Assembly (NCBI RefSeq): GCF_036016195.1
Contig: NZ_JAYWTM010000007.1
Span: forward strand, 248,001-312,000
Source of the DNA: Brenneria populi
GTDB lineage: Bacteria > Pseudomonadota > Gammaproteobacteria > Enterobacterales > Enterobacteriaceae
Direction: 5' to 3'
DNA length: 64,000 bases
Below, one piece after another: positions 25,321-34,653 of this stretch. The notes beneath the pieces were generated by a model that saw nothing but the letters and a program-made list of their open reading frames with translations, did not search any database and was not told the origin of the DNA. The position numbers and the translations under genes were made by a program. Each line of letters opens with the position of its first letter. Position 1 is the stretch's first letter.

Positions 25321-25854
25321 ATGAAAAAGAACAACATAAAGAAAAACGAACAAAGTTCTATAATTAAAATAAAATATATTTTACCTTTCGCTATATTCAT
25401 GTCTCTTGCAGCAACAAATGCCAGCGCCGCTGTGTGTAGTCCTACCGTAGAATCGAGTATGAAACAAGCTCAATATAATGCGATGAAAAACGATGCAGCT
25501 CAATTAGAGACAGTAGCCGAAGATTTTATGTCAAATATTAATAACTCATTAGAGACTATTGGATGTACCGATGCGTGGCCTACGGGAAACATTGGTATAA
25601 ACTTACCAAGTTTTGATTCTATCATTAAAAAAGCCAAAGATGCGGCGATAAGTAAAGCCTGTTCTCTTGCGAGAGAAAAGATAAGTTCATTGATGGGAAA
25701 TATCTCAGAAAGTATTTCAATTGATATGCCTGTGATTGGGAATGTGGCAAGCGGAAGCATTTCAACAGGAACCGGATCTTCATCAAGTAGTTCAGTCAAT
25801 GTGAATGGCAGTTCAACTGATGTCTGGAGCAGCATCAGTAATTCAATGAAGTAA
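25321..25854 (+). CDS. Exported protein, first gene of the TraY/DotA-like group
   Basis: 177 residues from ATG 25321 (TGGAG upstream). A signal peptide ends at about ATNASA|AVCSP. The mature part is helical with cysteines (VCSP, IGCTD, KACSL) and a Ser/Gly-rich tail (STGTGSSSSSSVNVN). The two following genes also encode exported or membrane proteins of a conjugation type, so a periplasmic or surface partner of TraY is inferred. No family recognised. Confidence 0.62.
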   Translation: MKKNNIKKNEQSSIIKIKYILPFAIFMSLAATNASAAVCSPTVESSMKQAQYNAMKNDAAQLETVAEDFMSNINNSLETIGCTDAWPTGNIGINLPSFDSIIKKAKDAAISKACSLAREKISSLMGNISESISIDMPVIGNVASGSISTGTGSSSSSSVNVNGSSTDVWSSISNSMK

Positions 25855-25956
25855 AAATAAAGAGAAATATAACTATTTGGCTTTGCCGAAATATAAATAT
25901 TTCGTTTTTAGCATGTAACTCACGTTGTGAGTTGCATAAAAAACAGGGAATGAAAA

Positions 25957-28548
25957 ATGAAAAACATAAAGAAAAAAGAACTATCTGCGATATTATTAGC
26001 AATATTAGTTTGCTTGCTCTTAATTCAATCAGCTCATGCCGCTGATCTTTTTACTGTACCAGAAACTGACAAATCAAAGCTATGGGTATTAGATATATTG
26101 TTCCCGGAGGATCTATCAAAAAGCCCACTATCGAGTATGTTCACTATTTTAAATAGTGCAGTTTTATTGGTTGGTGGTATTTTGGCAGCGTATACCCTTA
26201 TTGCAGGAACCATGTCAACGGCACATGACGGGGAAATGCTGGGTAAGAAATGGTCTTCTATGTGGTTGCCAGTAAGAACCGCATTAGGTACGGCAATGAT
26301 ACTTCCTGCAGCAGGTGGTTTCTGTGCGGCACAAGTCGCGGTGTTGTGGATGATCAATCAGGGTGTTGGTCTTGCGGATACAATATGGAATACCTATGCT
26401 GCAAATCCTTCCGATGGCGCAGTTATAACGACCTCAGCGTCTTATCAGGAACTCGATAGTGTTGCTAAGACGGCTTTTATTAATCATGTATGTATGATTA
26501 AAGCCGATGAATTGTGGACCAAATCATTTAAAAATATGCCACGCTCAGGACAACCTAAGTTTGGTATAACTGAAGACAAAACAGCGTCAGTGATTGCCTA
26601 TTACTATGGTGCCAATAATGAAGGCAACGAAATGAATAAAAGTCTGCTTTATTCACGATCTGCCTGTGGTGTGATTACTTTAACCGATCCTGACGGTGTT
26701 AAAGAACAAGCCTCTGGCATTGCTATGAGGTATAGCGGATACGTGCCAAAAGATCTGCAAGGTGAAGTTAATGAAGTCATAACAACTCAATATTCTGAGT
26801 TCAAACGCCTTGATGAAAAAATGGAAACGTTAGCACATGCCTATGTAGCTGATAACAATCTTGATCTTCAAACATATATTAATAGTGCTGTTGATAATTA
26901 CGTTAATAACATTGACGTTAAGGTAAAGGCATTGTTCTCTGATGGATCAAAATGGGATGGTTTTAAAGAGAATATTCAGCAAGATGGCTGGTTTATGGCC
27001 GGAGCTTGGTCGATGAAGCTTATCAGGATCCAAGATGCGATAAATGGTGCGGCCCATAAATTACCAAAAGCTGGCATAGGAACGCTAAAATATGAAGATA
27101 TTTTCGATAGCCAGTTAAAAGCCATTATGGATAAAGTGGGTCAGGATATGGCAAGAACAACATCTGCATCAAAGTATGCTAACGGATTGGATAAGCAAAT
27201 TAAGAGCAAAAATACAGAAGAGGATATTCTGAAAGATCGAAACGAAAAAGGTGCAAAAGATGCAGGTATAATCGTTAACAGTTTGAAAACGGAAGCCGAT
27301 AAAAGTTTGTCAGGAGCAATTACAGGATTTCTCAATAGAAGCGTCATAAATGGCATGAAACAGGGAGATATTGTTTCCTTCTCTACTGATACTACCCGTT
27401 CAAATCTACAAGCAGTCAACCCAATTTTAGGAGTAAAAAGCCTTGGTGATACGATTACATGGGCTGGATGGGGATTAGTGGGTGGTGGCGCTATAGCGGG
27501 TTTAGCGTCTGGCAGCGTATGGGGAGGAATACAAACAGCGATGGTACTGGCGGTTCCTTTGTGGATGGCCGGAGATACTTTGTCGGTGATTATTCCTATG
27601 ATGCCTTACCTGATGTGGTTCGGTGTTTGCTTTGGCTGGATCGTGTTATGTGTTGAAGCGATGGTTGCTGCTCCACTATGGGTAGTTGTCCATTTGAACC
27701 CAGATGGCGATGGTGTTGTCGGTCGTGGTGGTGCGGGTTATAGCCTTGTCCTTTCATTGACGCTACGTCCAGCATTAATGGTCATCGGATTCATTGCTGC
27801 ATTAACGATAATGCCAATTTTAGGTGGGATCGTTAATGAGACGTTCGGCGGCGCATTTTCGATGATGGCAGGAGACAGTTTTATTGGGTTGATTGAAGGT
27901 CTGGCTGTAATAGGGCTATATGCATATACCATGATCATGGTAGTCAGAAAATCAATGTCATTAATCCACGTCTTACCTGACGAAGTGATGAAGTGGATGG
28001 GCGCTCATAGTGGGCAAAACATGGGAGGATATGCTCAGTCAGCAACGAAAGGTGTTGAAGCGGCACAATTTACTCAGGCTTCACTAAATCAGATGTCTCA
28101 TGCTCTTAATGGCATAAATAACCTTGGTAATCAGAAAAAGAGTAATGATCAGCAGAAACAGCAACAAGAACTTATGAGGCAGCAAAAGCAGCAGGATGGG
28201 CAAAAGCAAGCTTCTAATAGAGCAAGGGAAACAGGATCTTCATTTAGAACGCATATGAGCAATGCTGGCCCCTTAGATCAACAAAATGAGTATCAGTCTC
28301 TTGAAACAGCTAACTCTGCTTATAATGCGGCTGAGGCTGCGGAAGAAGTAGGAGATACAGCAGGAGCAGCAGGCTATATGGATGTCGCTCAAAAAGCGGC
28401 TAACAGAGCGGTATCTTTTGGTGAGCATAACAGACCGTTGTTGCCACAAAATCTTCAAAGTAAAGGAACTCCAATAGAAAATTTTAAGGCTCCTGATAAA
28501 GGGGGGAGTAATGGATCTTCTGGTGGAAGTGAAGAACCGAGTCAGTGA
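25957..28548 (+). CDS. traY: DotA/TraY-family membrane protein (IVB/I-type conjugation)
   Basis: 863 residues. Cleavable signal peptide (CLLLIQSAHAAD), then FTILNSAVLLVGGILAAYTL, a large periplasmic region (about residues 100-500), four or five membrane helices (about 510-660, e.g. MMPYLMWFGVCFGWIVLCVE) and a Gln/Lys-rich cytosolic tail. This is the DotA/TraY layout. In IncI plasmids TraY is part of the mating apparatus and the donor-side target of entry exclusion by ExcA. No other Dot/Icm-like core genes are on the element, so it may replace the TraY of a helper plasmid. Confidence 0.83.
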   Translation: MKNIKKKELSAILLAILVCLLLIQSAHAADLFTVPETDKSKLWVLDILFPEDLSKSPLSSMFTILNSAVLLVGGILAAYTLIAGTMSTAHDGEMLGKKWSSMWLPVRTALGTAMILPAAGGFCAAQVAVLWMINQGVGLADTIWNTYAANPSDGAVITTSASYQELDSVAKTAFINHVCMIKADELWTKSFKNMPRSGQPKFGITEDKTASVIAYYYGANNEGNEMNKSLLYSRSACGVITLTDPDGVKEQASGIAMRYSGYVPKDLQGEVNEVITTQYSEFKRLDEKMETLAHAYVADNNLDLQTYINSAVDNYVNNIDVKVKALFSDGSKWDGFKENIQQDGWFMAGAWSMKLIRIQDAINGAAHKLPKAGIGTLKYEDIFDSQLKAIMDKVGQDMARTTSASKYANGLDKQIKSKNTEEDILKDRNEKGAKDAGIIVNSLKTEADKSLSGAITGFLNRSVINGMKQGDIVSFSTDTTRSNLQAVNPILGVKSLGDTITWAGWGLVGGGAIAGLASGSVWGGIQTAMVLAVPLWMAGDTLSVIIPMMPYLMWFGVCFGWIVLCVEAMVAAPLWVVVHLNPDGDGVVGRGGAGYSLVLSLTLRPALMVIGFIAALTIMPILGGIVNETFGGAFSMMAGDSFIGLIEGLAVIGLYAYTMIMVVRKSMSLIHVLPDEVMKWMGAHSGQNMGGYAQSATKGVEAAQFTQASLNQMSHALNGINNLGNQKKSNDQQKQQQELMRQQKQQDGQKQASNRARETGSSFRTHMSNAGPLDQQNEYQSLETANSAYNAAEAAEEVGDTAGAAGYMDVAQKAANRAVSFGEHNRPLLPQNLQSKGTPIENFKAPDKGGSNGSSGGSEEPSQ

Positions 28549-28564
28549 TGAATAAAGTATTAAC

Positions 28565-28586
28565 AGAGGGCTACGACCCTCTTTAA
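28565..28586 (+). terminator. Terminator after the TraY-like gene
   Basis: AGAGGG and CCCTCT pair around a CTACGA loop, followed by TTTAATTTT. Confidence 0.7.
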
Positions 28587-28690
28587 TTTTAAGTGATAAA
28601 TACAAATTTATTTATCTGAAAATATTTCAAGATATTTATTAAATGGTTATTTGTCATTTATATAAATGTGATTAAATAAAGCAGCGCTTG

Positions 28691-28710
28691 GTGATTGTTG
28701 TCAACATCAC
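28691..28710. repeat. Element-specific hairpin repeat, copy 3 (degenerate)
   Basis: GTGATTGT-tgtc-AACATCAC with CGCTTG before and CGCTGTG after; one arm has a base change compared with the copies at 18,664, 18,803 and 41,618. Located in the 325-nt gap between the TraY-like gene and the 28,895 gene. Confidence 0.5.
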
Positions 28711-28894
28711 ATCGCTGTGATGAGCTTGTCTCTGAAATGATGGATTTATCCATATAAAATATCAATAGTGGTCGATAATAAATAAAGTGGAGAATTTTTA
28801 GCACTGTATTCTATTTAAATTCTTGTTGTTATTTGACAGTGCGTATTAAATTGATTAATTAACAAGGAGTGTAATGAATAAAAGGAGTAGGGCA

Positions 28895-30148
28895 ATGAAT
28901 AATAATCAATTTAAAATAAAAGCATTAAGAACAACATGTGCAATATGCTTCGCCATTTTATATACAAACTATGCAGCGGCCGCTTATCCAGTAACGAACT
29001 ATGTTCTTGATCCTTATTTGATGGGACAATCTCCTACGTCATTAGGAAATGGTTTGATTGAAACACTGGTATCGATGAATGATAAATTGGCACAGGCAAC
29101 GATAACAGCAAATGAAAATCAGAAAAATCAGGTTGTAAGTAATGCCAATCAAGCCATCCAAGAACAGAGAATGCAAAATATTTTAAAAAGAATACCTGAT
29201 GCCAATGCTTGTGAAGAAATTACATCAGCGGGTGGTCGTGGTTCAGCAGGATCGAATACAAGCTCAGCTAAAGAAGCTCTGTCTGAAAACAGTGTTAAGA
29301 TTTTTACAGAAGCGAAAGATGGTAAAAGCGAAGCAATAAGTAATGTTATTGGCAGGGTGTCGATAGGTGTTTGTTCCGAAGAGGACGTAAAATATAACAG
29401 AGGTGGATGTAGCACTATAGGCCAGTATCCTGATAAGGACAAGTCTGCATCCAGCTTAATTACGCCACCATTATCTAAATCCGATATTGTAGCTAATAAG
29501 GTTTCAAATCAATCTTATAATATTAGTCAGATAAAAGTTGCCGAGGCTGCAAAAAGAAATCTTATAGGAAACTTACCTGTTGAACCATTAAAGAACAAAG
29601 GTCTGGAAGATACGTCTGAAGGGCGTGAATATCTTTCAGCTTTTTCAAGCTTTGTCGCCAGAAGCACAGCTGGAACAAACGCTATTGATTCCATACTGGC
29701 AATAAAAAAAGCAAGTAATGTATCGGTTAACTCCAGAGGAGCCAACATAGGATCTTCATTAGGTTCTACACAGGGCGCTAATCTTGCGTGGACTGATACG
29801 ACCGTGAAAAGTAAGTATGCAACCCTTTTCCCCGGCGCGACATTCCCTGATAATCCATCGGAATGGGAAATGTTGAGATATGAGATCTATTCCCGTTATG
29901 CGGATACAACAGGTGCTGATGCTTGGCAGGTTAAGATCAGTAGTGCTGATGAAAAGGAAACTGCGCATGAGCAAGCAAGAATGCAGGCGCTTGATTTAAG
30001 ATTACAAATGCTTCAAATCGAAAGAACAGAAGACACAAATATTTTGCTTGCAGCTCTGATAGGCCAACAGCTACAACCCATTGATAAGCAAATATTGAAT
30101 AATCTGAAAACTAATGCGTCAAAATCAACTCAGGCTTCATCCAATTAA
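28895..30148 (+). CDS. Exported protein, probable conjugation partner of TraY-like protein
   Basis: 417 residues from ATG 28895 (AAGGAGTAGGGC upstream); an in-frame ATG at 28874 also has an RBS. Signal peptide (AICFAILYTNYAAAAYPV). The mature part is Gln/Asn-rich and helical (KLAQATITANENQKNQVVSN) with conserved-looking Cys (NACEEI, GVCSEED, GGCSTIG). C-terminal helix LDLRLQMLQIERTEDTNILL. It resembles the exported helical conjugation proteins that pair with DotA/TraY, but I cannot give it a Tra name. Confidence 0.62.
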   Translation: MNNNQFKIKALRTTCAICFAILYTNYAAAAYPVTNYVLDPYLMGQSPTSLGNGLIETLVSMNDKLAQATITANENQKNQVVSNANQAIQEQRMQNILKRIPDANACEEITSAGGRGSAGSNTSSAKEALSENSVKIFTEAKDGKSEAISNVIGRVSIGVCSEEDVKYNRGGCSTIGQYPDKDKSASSLITPPLSKSDIVANKVSNQSYNISQIKVAEAAKRNLIGNLPVEPLKNKGLEDTSEGREYLSAFSSFVARSTAGTNAIDSILAIKKASNVSVNSRGANIGSSLGSTQGANLAWTDTTVKSKYATLFPGATFPDNPSEWEMLRYEIYSRYADTTGADAWQVKISSADEKETAHEQARMQALDLRLQMLQIERTEDTNILLAALIGQQLQPIDKQILNNLKTNASKSTQASSN

Positions 30149-30175
30149 TTTTCATTGTAATAAATGAGGGTATAT

Positions 30176-30197
30176 AGAGAGTTTCGGCTCTCTTTTT
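30176..30197 (+). terminator. Terminator after the 28895 gene
   Basis: AGAGAG-TTTCGG-CTCTCT followed by TTTT; a clear rho-independent terminator. Confidence 0.78.
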
Positions 30198-30305
30198 ATT
30201 ACATGGTTATTAATACATGAGGTAATGAATATTTTTTTCAATTTACTAAATTTGCTTTTTCTAAAGCGATCAGTTAATTAAAGATAAAAAATTATGGAGA
30301 TATTG

Positions 30306-30578
30306 ATGATTAAGGTATATGAGCAGTTTGAAAGCATAATGGGAAAACTAAGAGGTAATATTTTATTTTTGGTTTTGATCCTCGTCCTGTTTGATTCGTG
30401 CATTAGAAATAAACACGATTATCTTGTTGGTGTCCCTTTGTTTTTTGTTTGTGATGTTTTTTCAGAGTGGCTTTATAAGCGTTTCGAGAAAAATAAAATA
30501 TTGATAAAGATAGTATCATTAATTATTTCCTATGGAGTAATGATAGTGTTGGTTGTGGGTTTTATAAAATCTCGATGA
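30306..30578 (+). CDS. Small inner-membrane protein
   Basis: 90 residues from ATG 30306, chosen for TATGGAG upstream. Three hydrophobic stretches (GNILFLVLILVLFD, YLVGVPLFFVCDVF, IVSLIISYGVMIVLVVGFI). Immediately downstream of the TraY-like group, a place where IncI plasmids keep exclusion genes, but no sequence evidence for that role. Confidence 0.5.
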   Translation: MIKVYEQFESIMGKLRGNILFLVLILVLFDSCIRNKHDYLVGVPLFFVCDVFSEWLYKRFEKNKILIKIVSLIISYGVMIVLVVGFIKSR

Positions 30579-30646
30579 ATAAAGCTATGTTTTATAATCA
30601 ATGAATTATATATTAACTCCAGATATAGAAAATAATAATGGTGGCA

Positions 30647-31279
30647 TTATTTATCTAAAGTATTATCTTTTACTATTATATTATCTGATTGTTTTTTCTT
30701 AGCATAATCCCTAAAAATATCTTCATACTCTTTTAATTCTTTAGGAGAAGTATAACGTTTGTGCTTAAATTCAATACTGGAAAACCAATAGTAGAGAACG
30801 ACTCCTGCGGTGGCTGAGAATCCAAGTGATGCGGATTTTACCCAGTTGTTTCGGTGATTTTCATAATTTATGGCTAAAAATATCAGAGAGATAAAAACCA
30901 TAAAATGGACAAAATACGATAAAAGGTTTTCTTTACCCACAAAATCCCCATACCATTTTTTATTTTTCTTGATTTCTATATAATAAGGTAAATCTAATGT
31001 TAGACGACCTTCTAATCTTGAAAAATATCCAACAGGTTTATTATATTTATCTATGATATCTACCAGTATTTCATGAAACTGTACATCTTGAATACCAGTT
31101 AAATAAGCGTTTAGATCGTTTTTAACGATCTTTAGTTGTGGAGATGCATCAATCTCTTCAGGAGTGAATTGTGCTAAGTCAATAACCTCTTTCACGCGCG
31201 GTTCTTTATTTTTGAAGATAACAGCAGCCAACGCAGCTGAAGCTCCAATCAATGCTATCGATGATAGTCCAATTGCCAT
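30647..31279 (-). CDS. Membrane protein of unknown function
   Basis: 210 residues. N-terminal helix (IGLSSIALIGASAALAAVIF), a soluble stretch (residues 30-115), two more helices (LLSYFVHFMVFISLIFLAIN and SLGFSATAGVVLYYWF) and a charged C-terminus. Weak RBS. Convergent to the 30,306 gene. The size and topology would suit an exclusion or immunity protein, but this is conjecture. Confidence 0.55.
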   Translation of the reverse strand: MAIGLSSIALIGASAALAAVIFKNKEPRVKEVIDLAQFTPEEIDASPQLKIVKNDLNAYLTGIQDVQFHEILVDIIDKYNKPVGYFSRLEGRLTLDLPYYIEIKKNKKWYGDFVGKENLLSYFVHFMVFISLIFLAINYENHRNNWVKSASLGFSATAGVVLYYWFSSIEFKHKRYTSPKELKEYEDIFRDYAKKKQSDNIIVKDNTLDK

Positions 31280-31516
31280 TGTTTTTCTCTGTCCCCGTCG
31301 TTGATTATAATGCCACTAATCTGCCATAACCTGTCCGTGTTGAAAAGTTCTATTAGTGCAGTAGAGCGGTTCTTTTCGGCAAGGTTAGTTCGTTTTTGAA
31401 TGGTTTCAGCATTGCTACGCGAATACTGTGATGTTCAGTATGGATGAGATTTGGAGAATTTACGTAGAAAACGGGGATAGAGCCTCAACAGATGCTGAGG
31501 CATTACGCAAGGCAAT

Positions 31517-31969
31517 TTATTCAATCTTAAGGATCGCTACAATGATGGCTAGTCCTACAAAGAAAATAGTATTCTTTATCCACTGCTTTTGATTGATTGT
31601 GTTTCTGGATAATATCTTAAATTGTTTAACTATGCTTGTTGCTTTAATATTTGAAATTATTTTACTATCTTCTGGGATCTTTTCGATGAGGCCAAATAAC
31701 CAATTCGCTTTAACAAAAGTTAGAATAAAAGCTACAGGAATAGCCAAAGAAACAGTTAGGTGTTTTTGTTTAAGGGAAAAAGTAATTACAAAAATAATCA
31801 GCAGTATAATCATGAGGATAATCCATGTTGGTATATTGCAGATACTATTTTGGCTACTCATTTTAATTGGCTGTTTTTTATTTCCTTTTCGCTTGACACT
31901 TTCTTCTTCGTTAAATAGGTTGGGATTGATTGGTTCTTTTGTTTTAGGATCGTCGTATGATTTTTTCAT
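31517..31969 (-). CDS. Small membrane protein of unknown function
   Basis: 150 residues from ATG 31969 (GGAT upstream; ATG 31981 is the alternative). Two central helices (TWIILMIILLIIFVITFSL, LTVSLAIPVAFILTFV) and one at the C-terminus (NTIFFVGLAIIVAILKIE). The N-terminus is charged and disordered. No family recognised. Lies in a run of four reverse-strand genes (30,647-33,192). Confidence 0.5.
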   Translation of the reverse strand: MKKSYDDPKTKEPINPNLFNEEESVKRKGNKKQPIKMSSQNSICNIPTWIILMIILLIIFVITFSLKQKHLTVSLAIPVAFILTFVKANWLFGLIEKIPEDSKIISNIKATSIVKQFKILSRNTINQKQWIKNTIFFVGLAIIVAILKIE

Positions 31970-32074
31970 CAAAATATCCATGAAGAGGAATTATAGGCGA
32001 GTGAATGGGAAGCATGATTAACGGCGCTTTAGTAAATGCAATAGAGATTTATGAAGAGATAGGCATATCTCTCC

Positions 32075-32569
32075 TTATGGTTTATTTTTTAGCTCTCTAT
32101 CAGGGAACGGGAATTTTAAACAATTTGCCTCCAATGTAAGACCACCATCATTTATCCATTTCCACCATTTTTCTCTGTATTCTTCGACTGAACAATGGTC
32201 TTTCTGAAGCTGGATTTCATCCAATATATTTTCCTTATTATCAGGCCATTGTTCTTGAAGACGATTTAATGTTCGCTCAAATATATTTACTTTCATTATC
32301 AATTTAAATGAAATCATCCTTTGTTGTTCCAAGCGTTGCTCATACCCATCAATAACCTTCTTGTGACTATTGATTGTCTGGTTAAGGCGCATTTGAAGAT
32401 TATGAGTTTTATCGTTTGCTGCGGATGCTTCAAACTGCGCTGCCTGAGCATCTAATTGTGCCTGATTTGCATTGGCATCTGCTTGATTCAATCTTGAACG
32501 ATTGTTAGCTGCTTCATAATCATAGTTCCAATATGGATTATTACCTTTACCCCAATATCCACCCGCCAT
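32075..32569 (-). CDS. Coiled-coil protein of unknown function
   Basis: 164 residues. Gly/Tyr/Asn-rich N-terminus (GGYWGKGNNPYWNYDYE), a long Gln/Ala-rich coiled coil (residues 25-110, e.g. NANQAQLDAQAAQFEAS) and a C-terminal part with EQWPDNKENILDEI and KWWKWINDGG. No signal or membrane segment. GGGGATAT precedes the ATG. Confidence 0.55.
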   Translation of the reverse strand: MAGGYWGKGNNPYWNYDYEAANNRSRLNQADANANQAQLDAQAAQFEASAANDKTHNLQMRLNQTINSHKKVIDGYEQRLEQQRMISFKLIMKVNIFERTLNRLQEQWPDNKENILDEIQLQKDHCSVEEYREKWWKWINDGGLTLEANCLKFPFPDRELKNKP

Positions 32570-32715
32570 ATTATATATCCCCTTGTCAAATATTTATTAC
32601 ATAGTTATATAATTAAACATTAATCAATTAAAAAGCAAATAATTTTATTAATTAATGTTTTTAATAAGTAATCATTCAGTAAAAAATATTAATAATATTA
32701 ACTAGCCAAGTATTG

Positions 32716-33192
32716 TTATAATATATATTTATGGAATACCAATATCCAACGCTCGCAAAGACCTTGATTGCCTGCAGATGATTTATTTACGGCTGGGATA
32801 TTTACTTTCCAAGCCGGATTATGAATATCATCGGTTAAGATCGTTATCCCTGAACGTTGATTCGCTAAAAGCTTTTCTTTTCCATTAGCGATAGCGGCAT
32901 TATTCATTCCTCGCAACGTCCCATTACCATAAAATTTACCGGCTTCTGATATGGTGTAGTTAATTTCCCTGATGTTGTCATAAGAGTAGGTTTTATCTTG
33001 TTCTTTATTAAAGATGCGAACGGTGCGCTGCTTGGTATCAATGACAATCCCTGTGTTCTGGCATTCATACGATAAAATATCACCGTCCAATACTTCTGAA
33101 AAAGAGTTGTAATGCTTCTTTTTTTGTATGTCTATGGTGGTAATGATAATGATAAAAGCCACCACTAAAAATATGATAAGAACAGCTTCCAC
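32716..33192 (-). CDS. Membrane-anchored DUF4755-like protein
   Basis: 158 residues starting at GTG 33192 with GGGGAG upstream. One N-terminal helix (VLIIFLVVAFIIIITTIDI), then a beta-rich domain (GIVIDTKQRTVRIFNKEQDK, YSYDNIREINYTI) with LRGMNNAAIANGKEKLLANQ and a C-terminal AWKVNIP. The pattern matches what I recall as DUF4755 from plasmids and islands. Function unknown. Confidence 0.55.
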   Translation of the reverse strand: MEAVLIIFLVVAFIIIITTIDIQKKKHYNSFSEVLDGDILSYECQNTGIVIDTKQRTVRIFNKEQDKTYSYDNIREINYTISEAGKFYGNGTLRGMNNAAIANGKEKLLANQRSGITILTDDIHNPAWKVNIPAVNKSSAGNQGLCERWILVFHKYIL

Positions 33193-33328
33193 TTTGCTTG
33201 TCTCCCCGCCAATGCCTTAACTACATCCGCTAATCATTAAAAGACGCTTCTGGCTTGGTTTTTCTCTGCCAAAGCATCTATCCCTGCGTGGCAAGCATAC
33301 CATTCTAAAAGCCAATCTCAAGCAAAAT

Positions 33329-33468
33329 GATCGGTATAACAGATCGATAATTACATATTGATAGATAGTAACGATTAAAAATCGTTTATCGATCGGTGTT
33401 TTAATTAGTTTAATCGATCGAATAACTAATTATGATAGTTAATTACTATCGTTATTTTGTTTTTGATC
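33329..33468. promoter_or_regulatory. GATC-dense AT-rich region upstream of lipoprotein gene
   Basis: Five GATC (Dam) sites at 33329, 33342, 33391, 33416 and 33465 within 140 bp, together with repeated TCGTTTATCGATCG-like and GATCGTTATAAACGAT palindromes. Either a methylation-sensitive promoter or part of an origin. Confidence 0.4.
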
Positions 33469-33631
33469 GTTATAAACGATATGACGAGTCGTGAAAATAA
33501 TTAAATTATATCAATTGGTTAAACAGGTTATTTTGTTGGGCTATGCCTATCAAAGCTTGATGACGTCTCTACTGGCGCAGGCAAAACACCTAAGAACACG
33601 CATTGGTAATCATTCAGAAAGGGATGGAAAG

Positions 33632-34186
33632 ATGAAGAAGATTTTACTCGTTGCTGGCACAGCTCTGGTTTTGGCGGGATGTGGTGAGAAAGGAGACTTT
33701 GAGAAAGCGATTAATGCGAAAATTTCAAAGTCCAAGCTGTGCTACTCATTGCAGGACAATAACATTGTATTTAATAAAGGTTTTCCTATCCGGGTTAACA
33801 GTGGCTATCGTTCTGCCGGATACAGCGCCAGCGATGAAATTTTAAGGGGGTTATCTGATCAAGGGTTGCTTGCTGTTTCGAGGCAGTCTAACGGCTTTAG
33901 TAGCGTTGATGTTCTGGAAGTGACGGATCAAGGCCAACAGGTTGAGTTTTGGGACAAAAAAGACGGTGCCTGTGTTGGTCATCGTGTTGTAGCTGAGATA
34001 ACGAACTGGACAGAACCCAGTGAAGCTGATGGCCTAAAAGTGACGCAGGTTTCATATACATGGAAATTGGCCGATGTGCCGGGATGGGTTGATAAAGATG
34101 TCTTCTCTGGTGTGAAAGGTATGGCTGAACCAGAAGAAGCCAAAATTGTTCTGGTGAAAACCAATAACGGTTGGAAAGCTAACTAA
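33632..34186 (+). CDS. Lipoprotein of unknown function
   Basis: 184 residues from ATG 33632. Lipoprotein signal MKKILLVAGTALVLAGCGEK with LAGC lipobox, so mature Cys19 would be lipidated. The rest is a soluble domain (KLCYSLQDNN, GLSDQGLLAVSRQS, QQVEFWDKKDGACVGHRVV) that resembles small enterobacterial or plasmid lipoproteins of unknown role. Followed 20 nt later by a zinc-ribbon membrane protein. Confidence 0.72.
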   Translation: MKKILLVAGTALVLAGCGEKGDFEKAINAKISKSKLCYSLQDNNIVFNKGFPIRVNSGYRSAGYSASDEILRGLSDQGLLAVSRQSNGFSSVDVLEVTDQGQQVEFWDKKDGACVGHRVVAEITNWTEPSEADGLKVTQVSYTWKLADVPGWVDKDVFSGVKGMAEPEEAKIVLVKTNNGWKAN

Positions 34187-34206
34187 AGACGTTCTCACTA
34201 AATAAA

Positions 34207-34467
34207 ATGCAGTGTCCTTTTTGCTTCAAAGAAAGCCAGCGCGGCGTTCATGTCTGTACGGGGTGTCAGGCTTCTGTTTTATATGGGGCCTTTCCGCAGT
34301 GGTATGCTGTTGTGATTATCTTACTGTCTTTCGGCCTGTCGATCCTGATAGGGATGTCTACAGGAATAGCCGGGGCTACTATCAGTTTACCGATAATCGC
34401 TATTGTGGGTTTTGTAGCGGGTAAGCTGATTTTCTCTGATAATGTGGTTTTCAGACGAAGGCTGTAA
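34207..34467 (+). CDS. Zinc-ribbon small membrane protein
   Basis: 86 residues. N-terminal zinc ribbon (CPFC-x9-HVCTGC: two CxxC pairs) followed by two membrane helices (WYAVVIILLSFGLSILIGM, ISLPIIAIVGFVAGKLIF). Probably co-transcribed with the lipoprotein gene and ended by the terminator at 34,483. Function unknown. Confidence 0.6.
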   Translation: MQCPFCFKESQRGVHVCTGCQASVLYGAFPQWYAVVIILLSFGLSILIGMSTGIAGATISLPIIAIVGFVAGKLIFSDNVVFRRRL

Positions 34468-34482
34468 TCAGCCTCAATACAG

Positions 34483-34520
34483 AAAACCATACTTTTGATT
34501 TATCAGGGTATGGTTTTTTT
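34483..34520 (+). terminator. Rho-independent terminator
   Basis: AAAACCATAC and GTATGGTTTT pair perfectly over 10 bp, with a 15-nt loop and TTT after. Confidence 0.8.
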
Positions 34521-34653
34521 GTATGTGAAAAGGCGAAACTAATACACCAACTCACTACAGACTGTAGACTGACTGATCCGTGCCTGAAGCGGACATTCAT
34601 GCGATTTGTTATTAATGACATCACACCTTCATGTGAGTCATAACCATAATCAT

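Noticed and set aside
25321..30148. Complete IVB type IV secretion system
   Set aside because: Only a DotA/TraY homologue and two exported proteins are present; no ATPase (DotB, DotO/TraU), DotL-type coupling protein or DotCDFGH-type core gene was found in the window.
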